From: Quercus robur
Lineage: Eukaryota; Streptophyta; Magnoliopsida; Fagales; Fagaceae
DNA length: 64,000 nucleotides
Direction of reading: 5' to 3'
NCBI RefSeq assembly: GCF_932294415.1
Contig: NC_065541.1
Coordinates: 48,028,290-48,092,289 of the forward strand
Part shown: positions 24,901-35,036 of the stretch, piece by piece
Position numbering within the stretch: the first letter of the stretch is position 1
Layout: every line of letters begins with the position of its first letter
Made by a program: the position numbers and the translations under genes
The notes under the pieces: model-generated
What the model was told of the DNA's origin: nothing
Seen by the model: only the letters and a program-made list of their open reading frames with translations
Databases searched by the model: none

Positions 24901-27900
24901 TTTTGCAGGTGATCAAGACGAGTTTCCTTCTCCACAACATCAGTCTTCATCTCTTCAATTTGATTTTGCAGCTCCTTTGCCCCTTCGTTGGCTTTAGCAG
25001 CTGCCTCAGCCCAGCGTTTGCTCTCGTCTTTCACTTCCTTGATTCTCTTCTCTAACAAGACCCTCGTCTTGTCCAGATTAGTTGCTTGCCTGGACGCAGC
25101 AATGAACTTGGACATGGCCTGAATAATGGTTTAGTTAGGAAGCTTATCAGAGAGGACGAGACAAAATAAAACACCAAGTAAACGTACATACCTTGAAAAG
25201 ATCGTGCACCCCAAAATGCTCAAAGTCCTTCAAAGACATGTTGTAACAAGCAGACACGTCCGCATCAGTCACAGCCATCTTAAATCTTTCCCAAGCCAGA
25301 TCCTCGTTCCCAATGAGGTATTAAGGTGCTTGGGGAGAAGGCTGAGACGTGGACGGCGTCTTGACTATGGATGGGACTTGCATGGGTGAATCTTTGGGCT
25401 CAGAATCAAGGATCTGGACGTCGTTAGGCTCATGAACAGGAGTAGGCGCAGGTTGAACGTCTTTGGGCTTGGACGACTTATGTTTGACCTTTTTCTCCCT
25501 GCGCCTGCTGGGAAGATTGCCTAGGTCAACTCCCAGTGATAGGTTTTTTCTTTTCTCACCTACGGACGGGTGAGACTGAGGTGCGTCCTGCCCAGTGACA
25601 GCAGCCTCGTTCACAACTTCTTTACCCTTGTTCTCCTTCATTGTAGCTATTCCTGAAAAAAAGAAGGGGTGTTAAAAATATTAAGTAAAAAAAGGAAAGG
25701 AAAAAAAAGGAAACAAGACTTATGTCTACGAGTGGTGAGCTCATGTGCAAGGGCTTCACTGGACGGGTTGGGACCCAAACCCCAAGTGGCAAGACGTTGG
25801 AGGGTTACCAAAGAATGGAAAGCCCTATTCGTGTATAGACGAACCTTTTGAATTCTTTCAATATGAAACCTGTCCAGATGAGGTCGTCCAGCACCTAAAA
25901 AAAAAAAAAAAAAAAAATTTATTATTTAGCCGTCTACAAGGATAATTACAACACAGTAAAATAACAAACACAAGCATACCTTCAGGACGAAGGTTCCCTA
26001 ACTCTCCTGTGTAGGGAGGAAATGGGTCTTGAGAAACCTCGAGTGGGCGTCCAACCCAGAAACCTGAGACGAAGAAGAACTCCGTCTTCCAGTTCCTATC
26101 CGAGGAAACTATGGACTTAATCAATCTATAATCTTTCCCTCTGGCTGTGAATTGATAAAAGCCAAGGGACTGATTGATCTCAGAAGGCTTATAACAGTAG
26201 AGGAACTCGTCTACAGTCAGAGGACGGTTCCCCTCAAAGACCTCCCTCCACAAAACTTGCATGGAGACTACTAACCTCCACGCATTGGGGTTAAGCTGAC
26301 AAACACCTATACCTAACCTAGTGAGTAACTCTCTGGCAAAAGCATTTAAAGGTAACCTAAGTCCATCTAAAAGATAGGCTTCGTAAATACCTACCCCAAA
26401 ACGAGGTTGACAACACCACTCCCTACGAACTGCTAACCTAGGATTGAGGTCGTCTGGGATTTGGTACCATTTCTTAAGCAAAACTAATCTCCTATCATCC
26501 GTCTTGGACTCTACTCCTATGGCACAGCTATACACTACCTCAACCTCGTCCTGAACTGTGGATGAGGGGGCACTTGTACCTGCCTGGGATCCAGACTCAC
26601 TCCTCGTCTTGAGTCCTTGAAGAACGTCTAAAGGTACCCCAGGGACGCCGGACACATACTCGTCCGTGGTGTTCCCTCCACTACTAGTACTATTACTATT
26701 ATCACTAGAGCCACTAAAACTACTTGGGTCATGATACTCGTCTATGGCTTTGCCTAAACTATTGCTAGACGAGGAAAGAATGGTCTCAGACATTTTAGAA
26801 AACTTAAAATCTGAGAACGAGAAGTAAAGAAATACCTGAAATCTAGACGAGGGAACTAAGGACGAGATGATGCTTCTAGACGAGGATCTAAGACGAGGAC
26901 GCTCAGGGAGGGAAATCTCAGAAATGTAAAGGGCACTGGAGGAATTCAACTATTTATAAGCTGAAAACTTTGGGATGCGAAATGACGCAGCCAACCAAAG
27001 TGCGCCACGTGGCATAGATCTCGAAAGTTGAACCAAGCGCATCAGTTCATCAGTCAGATTTTGACATGTGGCATACAGTACACATTTTTGAAAATCCCCC
27101 AAATTATCCTTAAGACGACACCTATGGACGAGGGGGCAACTGATGGTGTCCAAAAAGCCAACTCCTTACTCGTCCATGGATGTCGTCCATGAAAAGGTTA
27201 CGTCGTCCTAATTTTGCAAGGTAGGCTACATTACTGTCGTCCATAGAGTCTCGTCCAGGAAGCACTCAGGACGAGGGCAAGACAGTTTTGACAAAGATAA
27301 CCGTTATAGCGGTTATCAAACTGTACACTCCGGACCCCGTAAAATTGGGGGAGGTTATCCAACGGATAACCGCTCCCTAAACCTATAAATAGAGATGAGT
27401 CTCCGACAAGAAAAGGCAGAGTATTTCTTCTTTACAGACAATATTTTTCTATTAAGAGGAGAGTTACTAACTTCATCATCGGAGGAGTTTTGACCGGCCA
27501 ACCCCGGTCTCCTCTAACCTTCTATTTCTTATCTTTCAGGCCCTCAATATCATCGTGATCCATGCTGTTCAACTAACTGATTCCTTGATCGCTATCATTT
27601 TTAATCTTATTTCAAGATCACAATCAAACATTTTCTAATGTTTTTAAACATAAGAAAACAAATAAACTTTTCATAATTTTCCTTATAAAAAAAAAGAGAG
27701 ATTCAACCATCTATTAAAAAAAAAGAGAGATTCCTTATAAAAAATTTCCAGCATAACCATCTATTAAAAAAGATTGTTACTTTTAAAGGGAAAATTATAG
27801 AATATTTTGAGAATGCATTAATTGCGTTCTCCTTATTTTTCTTTTCTCTATTATTATTATTATTATTATTATTTTTTTTGGGGTGAGAAACAACATAGAT

Positions 27901-30478
27901 TCAACCACTTTTGTGGCCCCACTTGGTGACAAGCCTACATTACTCGGCCCAACTCCTCCTTCTTATTTGAATTGTAGGTTCCATATTGAATTTAATTACA
28001 AACTTACTAATATGTGAAAGGATATAATACACATTTATATATTATTGGAATATTTTATAATTAATTACTCTTTTTAAATATATACGTCAGTAATTATATA
28101 TGTGTATTCTATATTTTAATTATACTTCTTAAACAAAAAGATTTTGGATTCTTAACCAAAAAGACTATGTCTTTGCAAAATAATAATAATTTGATTTTGT
28201 TTTACTCTTTTCTGCAGGTTTAAAGACTATAGCATCTGTTTTCGATCCATAAAGAAAGAAAGATTTTTTCTAAGTCCACTCTGACTCTGGTTGGTTCCGC
28301 ATTTTGGGAGCCTAAACGCGCGATTTTCTTTCCAAAGTCTTTTGTTGATTGCTGAGACTCATCTTTTTGGTCGTTACATGTGAGAGATAAGATGCAAAAT
28401 TTTAGAACTTTGTAGTTATTATTCTGATTGCCAATATATATATAATTCATTTTAGTGTGATCCTTTTGCAATTCTGATAATTATATTAGTGCTTGTTTGA
28501 AGGTTCACATTCTAAATTCTACCATATCTATTAAAAATAAATAAATTCTAATGTTGTTCAACATATATATAATGGAATTATTAGGCGGTTTATCTACAAT
28601 GAAAACTAAAAGAGAAAGAAAGTTTTTTCCCCCTAAAAAAAACTTTTTAGTTTAACTATATGTAAATAAATTTTTAAAATTTATATATTTTTTTGTGGTA
28701 TATATATTTATATTTTAACTAATTTTCAATAAATAAACTGATTAAATATATTCCTGTTTAGGAAGATTAGACAAAGCAACCTATTATTTATGAAAAAAAA
28801 AAAGAACGACGACAACAACCACCACCATAAGCATCATGCATTCTTATAGCTTGTTTGGATTTTTTTTTGGAGGGGGGGGGAGGGTGAGCAGAGAGGATTA
28901 GAGTAGAGTTGACTAGAAATTAATATAATTTTCAGCCAATTCTACTCTAGTTTCTCTCAATTCAAACAAGCCATTAAGTCTTAACTTTTTCAGTTTTCTC
29001 CAACCAAAAAAAAAAAAAAAAATCTTTCAACTATGACTGTGAGTACATTTTTTGAAATTAACTTATGTTCATTTTTAATTGATGCATTATAAATTACTTT
29101 TAAAATATAATTGGGGAAATACTGTTGAACTGAGCTTCTCATGTGCGATTTTCAGGTACATTACTCATGATGCCAGAATTGCGAAGAGCTTTTTGGGCGA
29201 TTAGTGGTATTTGGCGGAGCCTATATCACCTGAGCTTCATGTTTTACTTTGCTCTGGCTACTGTTTAAATAACTAGTGCTTATATATTACAGTAAATAAT
29301 ATTCTTTTATACTCACTCTATCATATGATATCCACAATTGTAGTAAACATTTAAAAAGACAAAAAATTGATGTCCACCTACCTTTAAAACATGAAAAGTG
29401 TTAAAAGCTGATGTACATATATTAAGACCAGAAATTACTCTTATATATACACACAGTCACGATTTCAGTTAAAAACCAATTTGTATATATGTACAATGTA
29501 TGTGTGATAACCAACGCTCTAATAGCTAGAGTTAGATAATTAGAAGTGTTGATTGAAAGGATGGCATGTCTTCTTCTCTGTAGTGTGGTGCAGGAGAACT
29601 GACGAGCTTGTGGATGGGCCTAATGCTACATACACCACACCCAAGGATCTAGAAAGATGGGAGAAGAGATTAAATGATATTTTTGAAGGTCGACCGTGTG
29701 ATGTGTATGATGTTGCTCTATCTGATACTGCATCAAAGTACCCTATTGATATACAGGTATATTCCAAATGGCTTAAAGCACTCACATCAATAGATGTATA
29801 ATAGGAAAAAAAAATGTAAAATTTACATGTTTTTGCCTAAAAATGTCAGTATATAATTGTGTAAATTTACAAGTTTGATATAATTACCGTATAAATTTAA
29901 ATTGACATTATTCAATTTGCATTTAAGTTTTTAGTATTTCTTTACTTATGCATCTTGAGGATAAAGGAAGAGAGTCAATAATGATTGTTATGTGTGAAAA
30001 AAGATAAATAATTAAAAAAGTCAAGAAAAATATTTTAAGGATATTCGTTAATAAAATATAGTGTAAAATAAATAATATAATATGAATAGGACAACAAATT
30101 TTGCACCTGCGAATGCTCTAAACAAACTGGCACACTTGAATATTAGACAGCACATATGAGGTGCTCAGATTGACCAATTCACTGTAACTTGTTTCATTGG
30201 ACAGCCTTTCAAAGACATGATAGAAGGAATGAAGTTAGACTTGACAAAATCAAGGTACGAGAACTTCGATGAGCTCTACCTTTACTGCTACCATGTTGCC
30301 GGCACTGTGGGGCTTATGAGTGTTCCAGTGATAGGGATAGCACCAAAATCAAAGGCTTCAATAGAGAGTGTTTACAATGCTGCATTAGCCCTTGGAATTG
30401 CTAATCAACTCACCAACATACTCAGAGACGTGGGAGAAGAGTAAGGTTCTTATAGCGCAGATATACACATCTTCCCAT

Positions 30479-30526
<48 letters not shown>

Positions 30527-31451
30527 TTACTTTGTTATTAAGGTCGAGTTTATTTCCAAGTTATATTTTTAGGTTTAAAGTTTAGCTTGGTAGTTTCCCA
30601 AACGAACTATATATATTGAATTGATTAAATAAATTAATTTATATATTACAATTTTTTACTTAAACCTTAATTATATTTTATACCTTTGATAATGCATATT
30701 AGTCACCAAAACTACTAATTAATTCATTTACACTTCAATAGTAATGATTTAATCAAAATGAATATTTAAGTTGTTCATCATGTTAATTGCATAAGATTAT
30801 CTTTTAGTGTTCACAAACATATGAAACCGAACCTTTTTTTTTTAAAGATTAATTCTTGTATAATTGAGATTTAAATTTGAGTTGAAGTCTATTTCATTAT
30901 GTTAGTGACTGAGTTCAAACAATAGTCATGAACCAAATTTAAGCTGTTCAGGAACAATTTCATTCATTTTATAGCCCTATAGGATATAGTTTAGAGTAGT
31001 AAAATGTAATTTTTCTTTAAATATTTTGTGGTCTTTTATAGGTTTTTATTTTATATTTTATATACAAAAACACTTACACCTTCTACTTTGTAGTGCTATC
31101 AGAGGAAGAATTTATCTCCCACAAGATGAACTAGCACAAGCTGGCCTGTCAGATGATGACATATTTTGTGGGAAAGTGACCGATAAATGGCGTAGTTTCA
31201 TGAAGGGCCAGATAAAGCGAGCTAGGATGTTCTACGATGAAGCCGAGAAGGGGGTTTCAGAGCTCAACTTAGCTAGTCGATGGGCAGTATGGTCATCGTT
31301 GTTGTTGTACCGACAGATCTTAGATGCCATTGAAGCAAATGATTACAACAACTTCACAAAGCGGGCTTATGTAGCGAAAGCAAAGAAATTAATATCACTT
31401 CCTGTTGCCTTGGGGAGAGCACTTAAGGGACCCTCAAAGTTGGCAAGTTAG
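15951..31451 (+). CDS. PSY: Phytoene synthase copy B, five coding exons with a 12.8-kb first intron
   Basis: The exons are 15951-16314, 29156-29206, 29584-29756, 30205-30440 and 31094-31451. All have AG/GT borders and compatible phases, giving about 393 residues, near the usual PSY length. The start ATGTCTGCT is shared with PSY-C. The N-terminus is rich in S/R/N, as for a plastid transit peptide. [15 protein letters not shown] and DVGED followed by [11 protein letters not shown] are kept. Odd changes are DDTFYLG where family members and copy C have AKTFYLG, and FWAIS for IWAIY in the 51-nt exon. Intron 1 contains two hAT MITEs and a whole Tat-type retrotransposon in sense direction, which could hamper splicing or end transcripts early. 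No coding break is seen. Confidence 0.88.
16430..17159. mobile_element. hAT-type MITE 1 in PSY-B intron 1, 730 bp
   Basis: It begins TAGGGTTGTC and ends GATAGCCCTA, with ACTTGAAT as an exact 8-bp duplication (16422-16429 and 17160-17167). YAGGG ends plus an 8-bp duplication are hallmarks of hAT elements. The interior is rich in CCGACCC/GGGTCGG words and codes for nothing. It belongs to the same family as 17325-17910. Confidence 0.8.
17325..17910. mobile_element. hAT-type MITE 2 in PSY-B intron 1, 586 bp
   Basis: It begins TAGGGTTGTCC and ends GGACACCCCTA, flanked by the exact 8-bp duplication TTCGGGAC (17317-17324 and 17911-17918). It shares ends and GGGTCGGG-rich interior with 16430-17159, so one family inserted twice within 1.5 kb. 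Confidence 0.8.
17939..18395 (+). repeat. 5' LTR of the Tat-type element
   Basis: TGATGGTGTCC...GCTATCA, 457 bp. TATAAATA at 18182-18189 probably starts transcription. A 22-bp perfect palindrome (18094-18115, half-site GATAACCGCTA) and an 8-bp inverted repeat GGTTATCC/GGATAACC (18151-18169) lie just upstream of it. At least five CGTCC/GGACG words are present. Confidence 0.93.
18094..18169. promoter_or_regulatory. GATAACC inverted-repeat cluster upstream of the LTR TATA box
   Basis: Four GATAACC/GGTTATC half-sites lie in 76 bases. One pair makes a perfect 22-bp palindrome (18094-18115). The other makes 8-bp arms with a 3-base gap (18151-18158 and 18162-18169). TATAAATA follows at 18182. The arrangement is kept in the 3' LTR with one change in the palindrome. 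It is a candidate binding site, possibly for MYB-type or GATA-type factors; this is inference. Confidence 0.55.
18399..18415 (+). other. Primer-binding site of the Tat-type element
   Basis: TGGCGCCGTCTTTGGGA starts three bases after the 5' LTR, where the tRNA primer site must lie. TGGCGCC is a common primer-site start in plant gypsy elements. I do not assign the tRNA. Confidence 0.7.
18444..20660 (+). pseudogene. Gag and protease region of the Tat-type element, broken by stops
   Basis: One continuous frame runs from ATG 18444. The gag capsid-like domain lies around 18900-19370 ([10 protein letters not shown]..., GPARVWF). A zinc knuckle of the form CxFHxxxGHxTxxC follows near 19645-19690. 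The protease motif [10 protein letters not shown] is near 20045-20080. In-frame stops stand at 18843 (TGA), 19170 (TAG) and 20658 (TGA), the last at the start of the reverse transcriptase region. Between them the reading frame never shifts. Judged against the family, each stop fits a single C to T change from CGA or CAG. The copy is therefore dead as a coding unit but recent enough to stay alignable. Confidence 0.88.
20661..22373 (+). pseudogene. Reverse transcriptase, RNase H and archaeal-type RNase H region
   Basis: The frame continues from gag. Reverse transcriptase (about 20700-21300) includes [17 protein letters not shown], the FSGYNQI block and the catalytic YVDDMLV. RNase H follows (about 21540-21930), with TDHPLK and [11 protein letters not shown] second RNase H (about 21960-22345) has [29 protein letters not shown] and LGDSQLV. 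This is the extra archaeal-type domain of Tat elements. In-frame stops are TAA at 21468 and TAG at 22371. Both fit C to T changes from glutamine codons. All catalytic motifs remain readable. Confidence 0.9.
22374..23662 (+). pseudogene. Integrase region of the Tat-type element, with one-base deletion
   Basis: The zinc-binding HHCC domain (histidine pair near 22617-22640, C..C in VCDQCQRF near 22728-22750) is split by a one-base loss near 22680, after which the frame shifts. The catalytic core follows: [36 protein letters not shown] and [15 protein letters not shown]-terminal GDLVLRKV...GPYRV region ends at TAA 23660-23662. No chromodomain is present. Adding the missing base would make gag-pol one frame of about 1740 codons, as in other Tat members with a single polyprotein. 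Confidence 0.9.
23663..24599. other. Non-coding spacer of the Tat-type element, rich in GGACG/CGTCC words
   Basis: No ORF with family likeness is seen. About twenty GACG/CGTC-type words (GGACGA, AGACGAG, ACGTCCAC) occur in this stretch, for example ACGTCCAC four times between about 24080 and 24200. That is far more than expected by chance in AT-rich DNA. See the findings. Confidence 0.6.
24600..26793 (-). pseudogene. Antisense four-exon gene of the Tat-type element (gypsy-type 'Transposase_28'-like protein)
   Basis: On the minus strand, exons 26793-25980, 25894-25724, 25652-25192 and 25118-24600 join in frame to 655 codons. Exon 1 starts [10 protein letters not shown]. After an acidic serine-rich head it holds the conserved block [27 protein letters not shown], typical of plant proteins labelled putative gypsy-type transposon. 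Exon 2 continues with a TNRAFHSLV...WGLGPNP block. Exon 3 is basic and proline-rich with [10 protein letters not shown], a possible nuclear signal. Exon 4 is a long charged coiled coil ending in an acidic tail. Defects are a TAA in exon 3 (25323-25321) and AT in place of GT at the exon 2 donor (25723-25722). The function is unknown; an architectural or regulatory role is only a guess. Confidence 0.7.
27126..27140 (+). other. Polypurine tract of the Tat-type element
   Basis: GGACGAGGGGGCAAC stands immediately before the 3' LTR, where plus-strand DNA synthesis is primed. Confidence 0.65.
27141..27597 (+). repeat. 3' LTR of the Tat-type element
   Basis: 457 bp, the same length as the 5' LTR and differing at about six positions, mostly transitions. 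The palindrome (27296-27317) has one arm base changed. TATAAATA is at 27384-27391. Confidence 0.93.
27598..29155. other. Remainder of PSY-B intron 1
   Basis: No gene. The part from about 28350 (GACTCATCTTTTTGG, TTTTAGAACTTTG.AGTTATTATT) matches PSY-C intron 1 near 38245-38320. Without its three insertions PSY-B intron 1 would be about 1.9 kb, close to the 2.1 kb of PSY-C. Confidence 0.7.
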
Positions 31452-32848
31452 TAATGAGATATGAACCTGATACCTTGGCGTAGTTTGAATTGGGCGTAAA
31501 TGAACTAAACAGCTCGAGTTTAATTTGGGAAAATATTTATTATTGTTAGTTTATTTAGCAAACAAGTTAAGTTTAAGTCCAAGTTTATTAAATAAGTCAA
31601 GCTCAAAAATAATGATGTGTTCATGAATATTATATTTTTATGTATACTTGTCTAAAAATATACTTACATAAACTTGAGATTCGACTATATAAATTATTAA
31701 ATAGATTCATATGGTATCAAATTATTATTTGTAGTTTATTGATTATACAAATAGCTATGGTAAAAATTCTAGATTTGTGAAGGTGTAAAATAAAAATGTT
31801 AATCATGTTCATACTATATATCAAAAAAGAATAAGTTAATCACGTAGCTCACAAACAAACTCGAGCTTGATCAACAAGTAAATAAACCAAACTTGAATAA
31901 GTAATTTTGTTTGGTATTTAGCTCGAGCTGATCAACTTGTATTCGAAATAAAATTAAATGAGCAAACTTTGAGCATTTAGTGTCCATTTGGGGTGCACTT
32001 ATATGCCAACTTATTGCATATTTTTCCTACTATTTGCAGTGTCCATGTGAGTCACCTACTTATTTTATTTTATTTTTGCTTATTTTTCCTATTATTTGTG
32101 GGTTCCAAGTGTGTCATATATTTATTTTATTTAATTTTTACTTTTTATCTACAATACTTTCAGCAAAAAGTTAGATAAATTGTTTCCAAACGAACACTTA
32201 ATACTTGGTTCAACTTAACTCATTTTACACTTGAAAAAACATTTAGCAAAAAATTAGAATATATTTAAAATTTAATAACATTTTTCATCAAATTAATTAG
32301 AGTGCAATTAGAAGGACATTGTAACAAAATTGAAGTGTATATATGTTGTATGTAACAGATAAAATATATTTGGTTGACCGTCTAGTTTAGGTGACCATCT
32401 GTTCTTGGTTGGGAATTAGCCAACTACATGTTGTCCAATTCCACCATAAAGCATAAAATTCTAGACTTATGGATATTTTGATTAATTAATTCTGCAGACT
32501 TGATTTCCACCTTTGCAAGATCTATTCATTTAATGTAAGACTATATTTGTGTCACAAGAAGTCATAGTCCATTTGGACAAGTAAACTTCCTAGTCGACCC
32601 TACTTCAAACTTGTTGGTCCAAAATTCGTTCAATAACTCAATTGACATATTTTAATGAGCCATAAAAAAGGTTGGTCTGATTTCATAAAGGTGAATATCA
32701 ATTTTCATGCCATATGTCTTTCTAGATTAGTTAGTACTAGTTTTGCTCCAATTTGCCTATCTTGGAAGGTGAACTAACCGATGTTTCTCCCTACAACTAC
32801 ATTTCATCAAACTCACGTAGTCCTCAAAATCCTTTAGAATTTGGCCTC
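31452..32848. other. Spacer PSY-B to PRP2
   Basis: No gene. AT-rich sequence up to about 32340, then the shared PRP promoter region (TTGGTTGACC.TC, GGGAATTAGCCAAC, CCATTTGGACAAGTAAAC). The part near 31600-31960 is also shared with the PSY-C spacer. Confidence 0.6.
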
Positions 32849-32856
32849 TATAAATA
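32849..32856 (+). promoter_or_regulatory. TATA box of PRP2
   Basis: TATAAATA lies 89 bases before the PRP2 start codon, at the position matching PRP1. Confidence 0.7.
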
Positions 32857-32937
32857 CACCAGAGTATAAGTTTTCTTCAATTAACACCACTTGCCATTGC
32901 CGATACTAGAAGTGAACTAGCTCGTACCATTTAAACC

Positions 32938-33510
32938 ATGGCTTTTTCTAAGCATTGTTTTCTTCTGTCTATAATCATAGCATTGTCATTCTCAAGCATC
33001 GATGTGAGCCTCGCGGCTCGTTACCTTCTGGACACACCAACCGCACCACCCACAGCATTAACACTGCCTACAATCCCATCTCTGCCAAAGCCTACATTGC
33101 CTCCTCTGCCATCAGTTCCCACACTACCTAAAGCTACATTGCCACCACTGCCTAGCACTCCTTTGCCAAAATTGCCGGCTCAACCAACTCTGCCAAAGCC
33201 CACATTGCCACCACTTCCAAGCGCCCAAGTCCCACCTCAGCCAACATTACCAACCACCACATTGCCACCATTGCCTACCAACCCATTGCCAACACTGCCA
33301 AATCAACCAACTCTTCCAAAGTCCACACTGCCACCATTGCCAAGCACCCAGGTCCCAACATTGCCAACCATGCCCACAGTTCCCAAGGTGACACTACCTC
33401 CTCTCCCAGCCAATCCACTGCCCACCATCCCAACCACAATTCCTTCCATCCCGACCATTCCGACCACAATCCCAACAATTCCTTTCCTCTCCCCACCTCC
33501 ATCAAAGTGA
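32938..33510 (+). CDS. PELPK1-like proline-rich secreted cell-wall protein, PRP2
   Basis: Encodes 190 residues without introns, the same length as PRP1. The signal peptide MAFSKHCFLLSIIIALSFSS... ends near VSLA. The mature chain is PTLPKxTLPPLP-type repeats ending PFLSPPPSK. It keeps the full repeat number, including the block STPLPKLPAQPTLPKPTLPP that PRP3 lacks. Lysine in the LPK motif and abundant P fit a wall-associated protein with possible proline hydroxylation. It lies 1.5 kb after PSY-B on the same strand, with its own TATA box. The predicted role is structural in the cell wall; no experimental link is visible here. Confidence 0.85.
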   Translation: MAFSKHCFLLSIIIALSFSSIDVSLAARYLLDTPTAPPTALTLPTIPSLPKPTLPPLPSVPTLPKATLPPLPSTPLPKLPAQPTLPKPTLPPLPSAQVPPQPTLPTTTLPPLPTNPLPTLPNQPTLPKSTLPPLPSTQVPTLPTMPTVPKVTLPPLPANPLPTIPTTIPSIPTIPTTIPTIPFLSPPPSK

Positions 33511-34596
33511 AGCACTATTACGCTAGTCCTTGAGAGTTGAGATGCCACATTTCCATCCTTCTTTCTTCTAGCTTTGCTTGGATGATTCTTTGCACCAGTA
33601 CTGTTTTACTTTTTGTATACGTTAGAATGTATCTGGGTTCTCTTTCTTAGTCTTTTTTACAGGCTTGTTAGTCTATGAGATTCAGATGAAGTTTTATTTG
33701 TGTCATTTTAGGGGTCGTGGATATGTGAGTTTTAGTATTCTCGTAATGGTTCTTGTGGTTATGAATATGATTTCTTATCATTTATGTTAGTAAGGAGCTT
33801 TTCTTCGAAATGGCTTCTATCAGATCTTTACTTACATGGTTGAAAATTTTATATCATGAAAAGGGATGACTGCATAAACTAATCACATAAATCTAAAAGA
33901 AACAATTAATACCATGAATTTTGTAGCTTAATTGACATTTCCAATTAATGAAGATGTTAAGGATTTAAGTTCTCTCAATCAATTATCAAATTATTAAAAG
34001 AGAAGAAGAGAAGAAGCAATCAATGGGTGAACACATACAAACACAGAAAGAGGAAAAAAGAAAATTAAAAAAAAAAAATCTATATATAAGGGTGCAAAAT
34101 CTCATCCAATGCAATGATCCATAAGACGATTTTGAATACATTGTTGAGATTTTATTTGAGTAACTGAGTTCAAGAACACAACAATGGTAAAAATACACCA
34201 TACTTATAGGAATGCTATCATCATTACATTGTTAAGTTAACAAATAAAAGCTAGGAGTCTTGTTGCTTAACTGTTTAATTGACACCTCTTAATGTATCCA
34301 TGACATTCATAGTTCAAATCTCCATTTTTGATTGTAACTATCTAATTTTTGAAAATAAATAAAGGACAATGAGTATAAGGAGAGTGCAAATCATGGATCT
34401 CATGTTCAATTGCATTAAACCCATCATGATAATAACATGTTTTTACTTTTGGATATGTACATAATCTTTCCAATGGATCTATTGCATTGGATCTAAGGCA
34501 TGTATTGTACCTAAGACAAGTCCATAAGGAGAAACATTTTTTTCATAAACAATTCGTATTTTGAACTAAGGCATGCATTGGCTCATCAGTCATCAC
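33511..34596. other. Intergenic, PRP2 3' flank
   Basis: The first part matches the PRP1 and PRP3 3' flanks. From about 34200 on nothing is recognised. Confidence 0.55.
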
Positions 34597-34604
34597 AATT
34601 CACA

Positions 34605-35036
34605 GGGACAAAATGGGCTTCTGCCCTTTTCAGCCAAATTAATTAGCCTTTTTCCCTTCTTCCCAAACTAAATAGGAAAATGCCCCTCTTTTGAAACTCA
34701 ACTTTTTCAAAATCGAGTTAAGCCCTATAGTAACGTTTTCAAGGACCTATAGTGACGTTTTTAAGGACCTATAGTGGCGTTTTGTAACTTGATATCCATG
34801 AAATCGAATTATAGGCAATAAAAAATTGCCTATAACTCGATTTCATGGATATCAAGTTATAAAACGTCACTATAGGTCCTTAAAAACGTCACTATAGGGC
34901 TCCAGAAATTTTTTTTTTTTTAACTCGATTTTGAGAAAGTCGAGTTTCAAAAAAGAGTCATTTCCCTATTTAGTTTAGGAAGAAGGACAAAAGGCTAATT
35001 AATTTGGCTGAAAAGGACAGAAGCCCATTTTGTCCC
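34605..35036. mobile_element. Near-complete foldback MITE, 432 bp
   Basis: The ends GGGACAAAATGGGCTTCTG and CAGAAGCCCATTTTGTCCC are inverted, and the inverted repeat continues almost to the centre, with a loop near AATAAAAAATT at about 34818-34828. The 8-9-bp duplication AATTCACA(G) flanks both sides (34597-34605 and 35037-35045). The left arm holds three copies of CCTATAGT.(A/G)CGTTTT, the right arm two. Whether it is Mutator-like (9 bp) or hAT-like (8 bp) cannot be settled because the next base is shared. No ORF. Confidence 0.8.

Larger units (their letters stand above)
17939..27597 (+). mobile_element. Tat-type Ty3/gypsy LTR retrotransposon, 9659 bp, in PSY-B intron 1
   Basis: Two 457-bp LTRs start TG and end CA, differ at about six positions by eye, and are flanked by TTTTT (17934-17938 and 27598-27602). 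The internal order is primer site, gag, protease, reverse transcriptase, RNase H, a second archaeal-type RNase H, integrase, spacer, an antisense gene, then polypurine tract. Integrase after RNase H defines Ty3/gypsy. The extra RNase H without a chromodomain is the hallmark of the Tat group. Gag-pol occupies one frame but has five stop codons and a one-base deletion, so this copy cannot encode its own proteins. The low LTR divergence suggests a fairly recent insertion. Confidence 0.92.
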
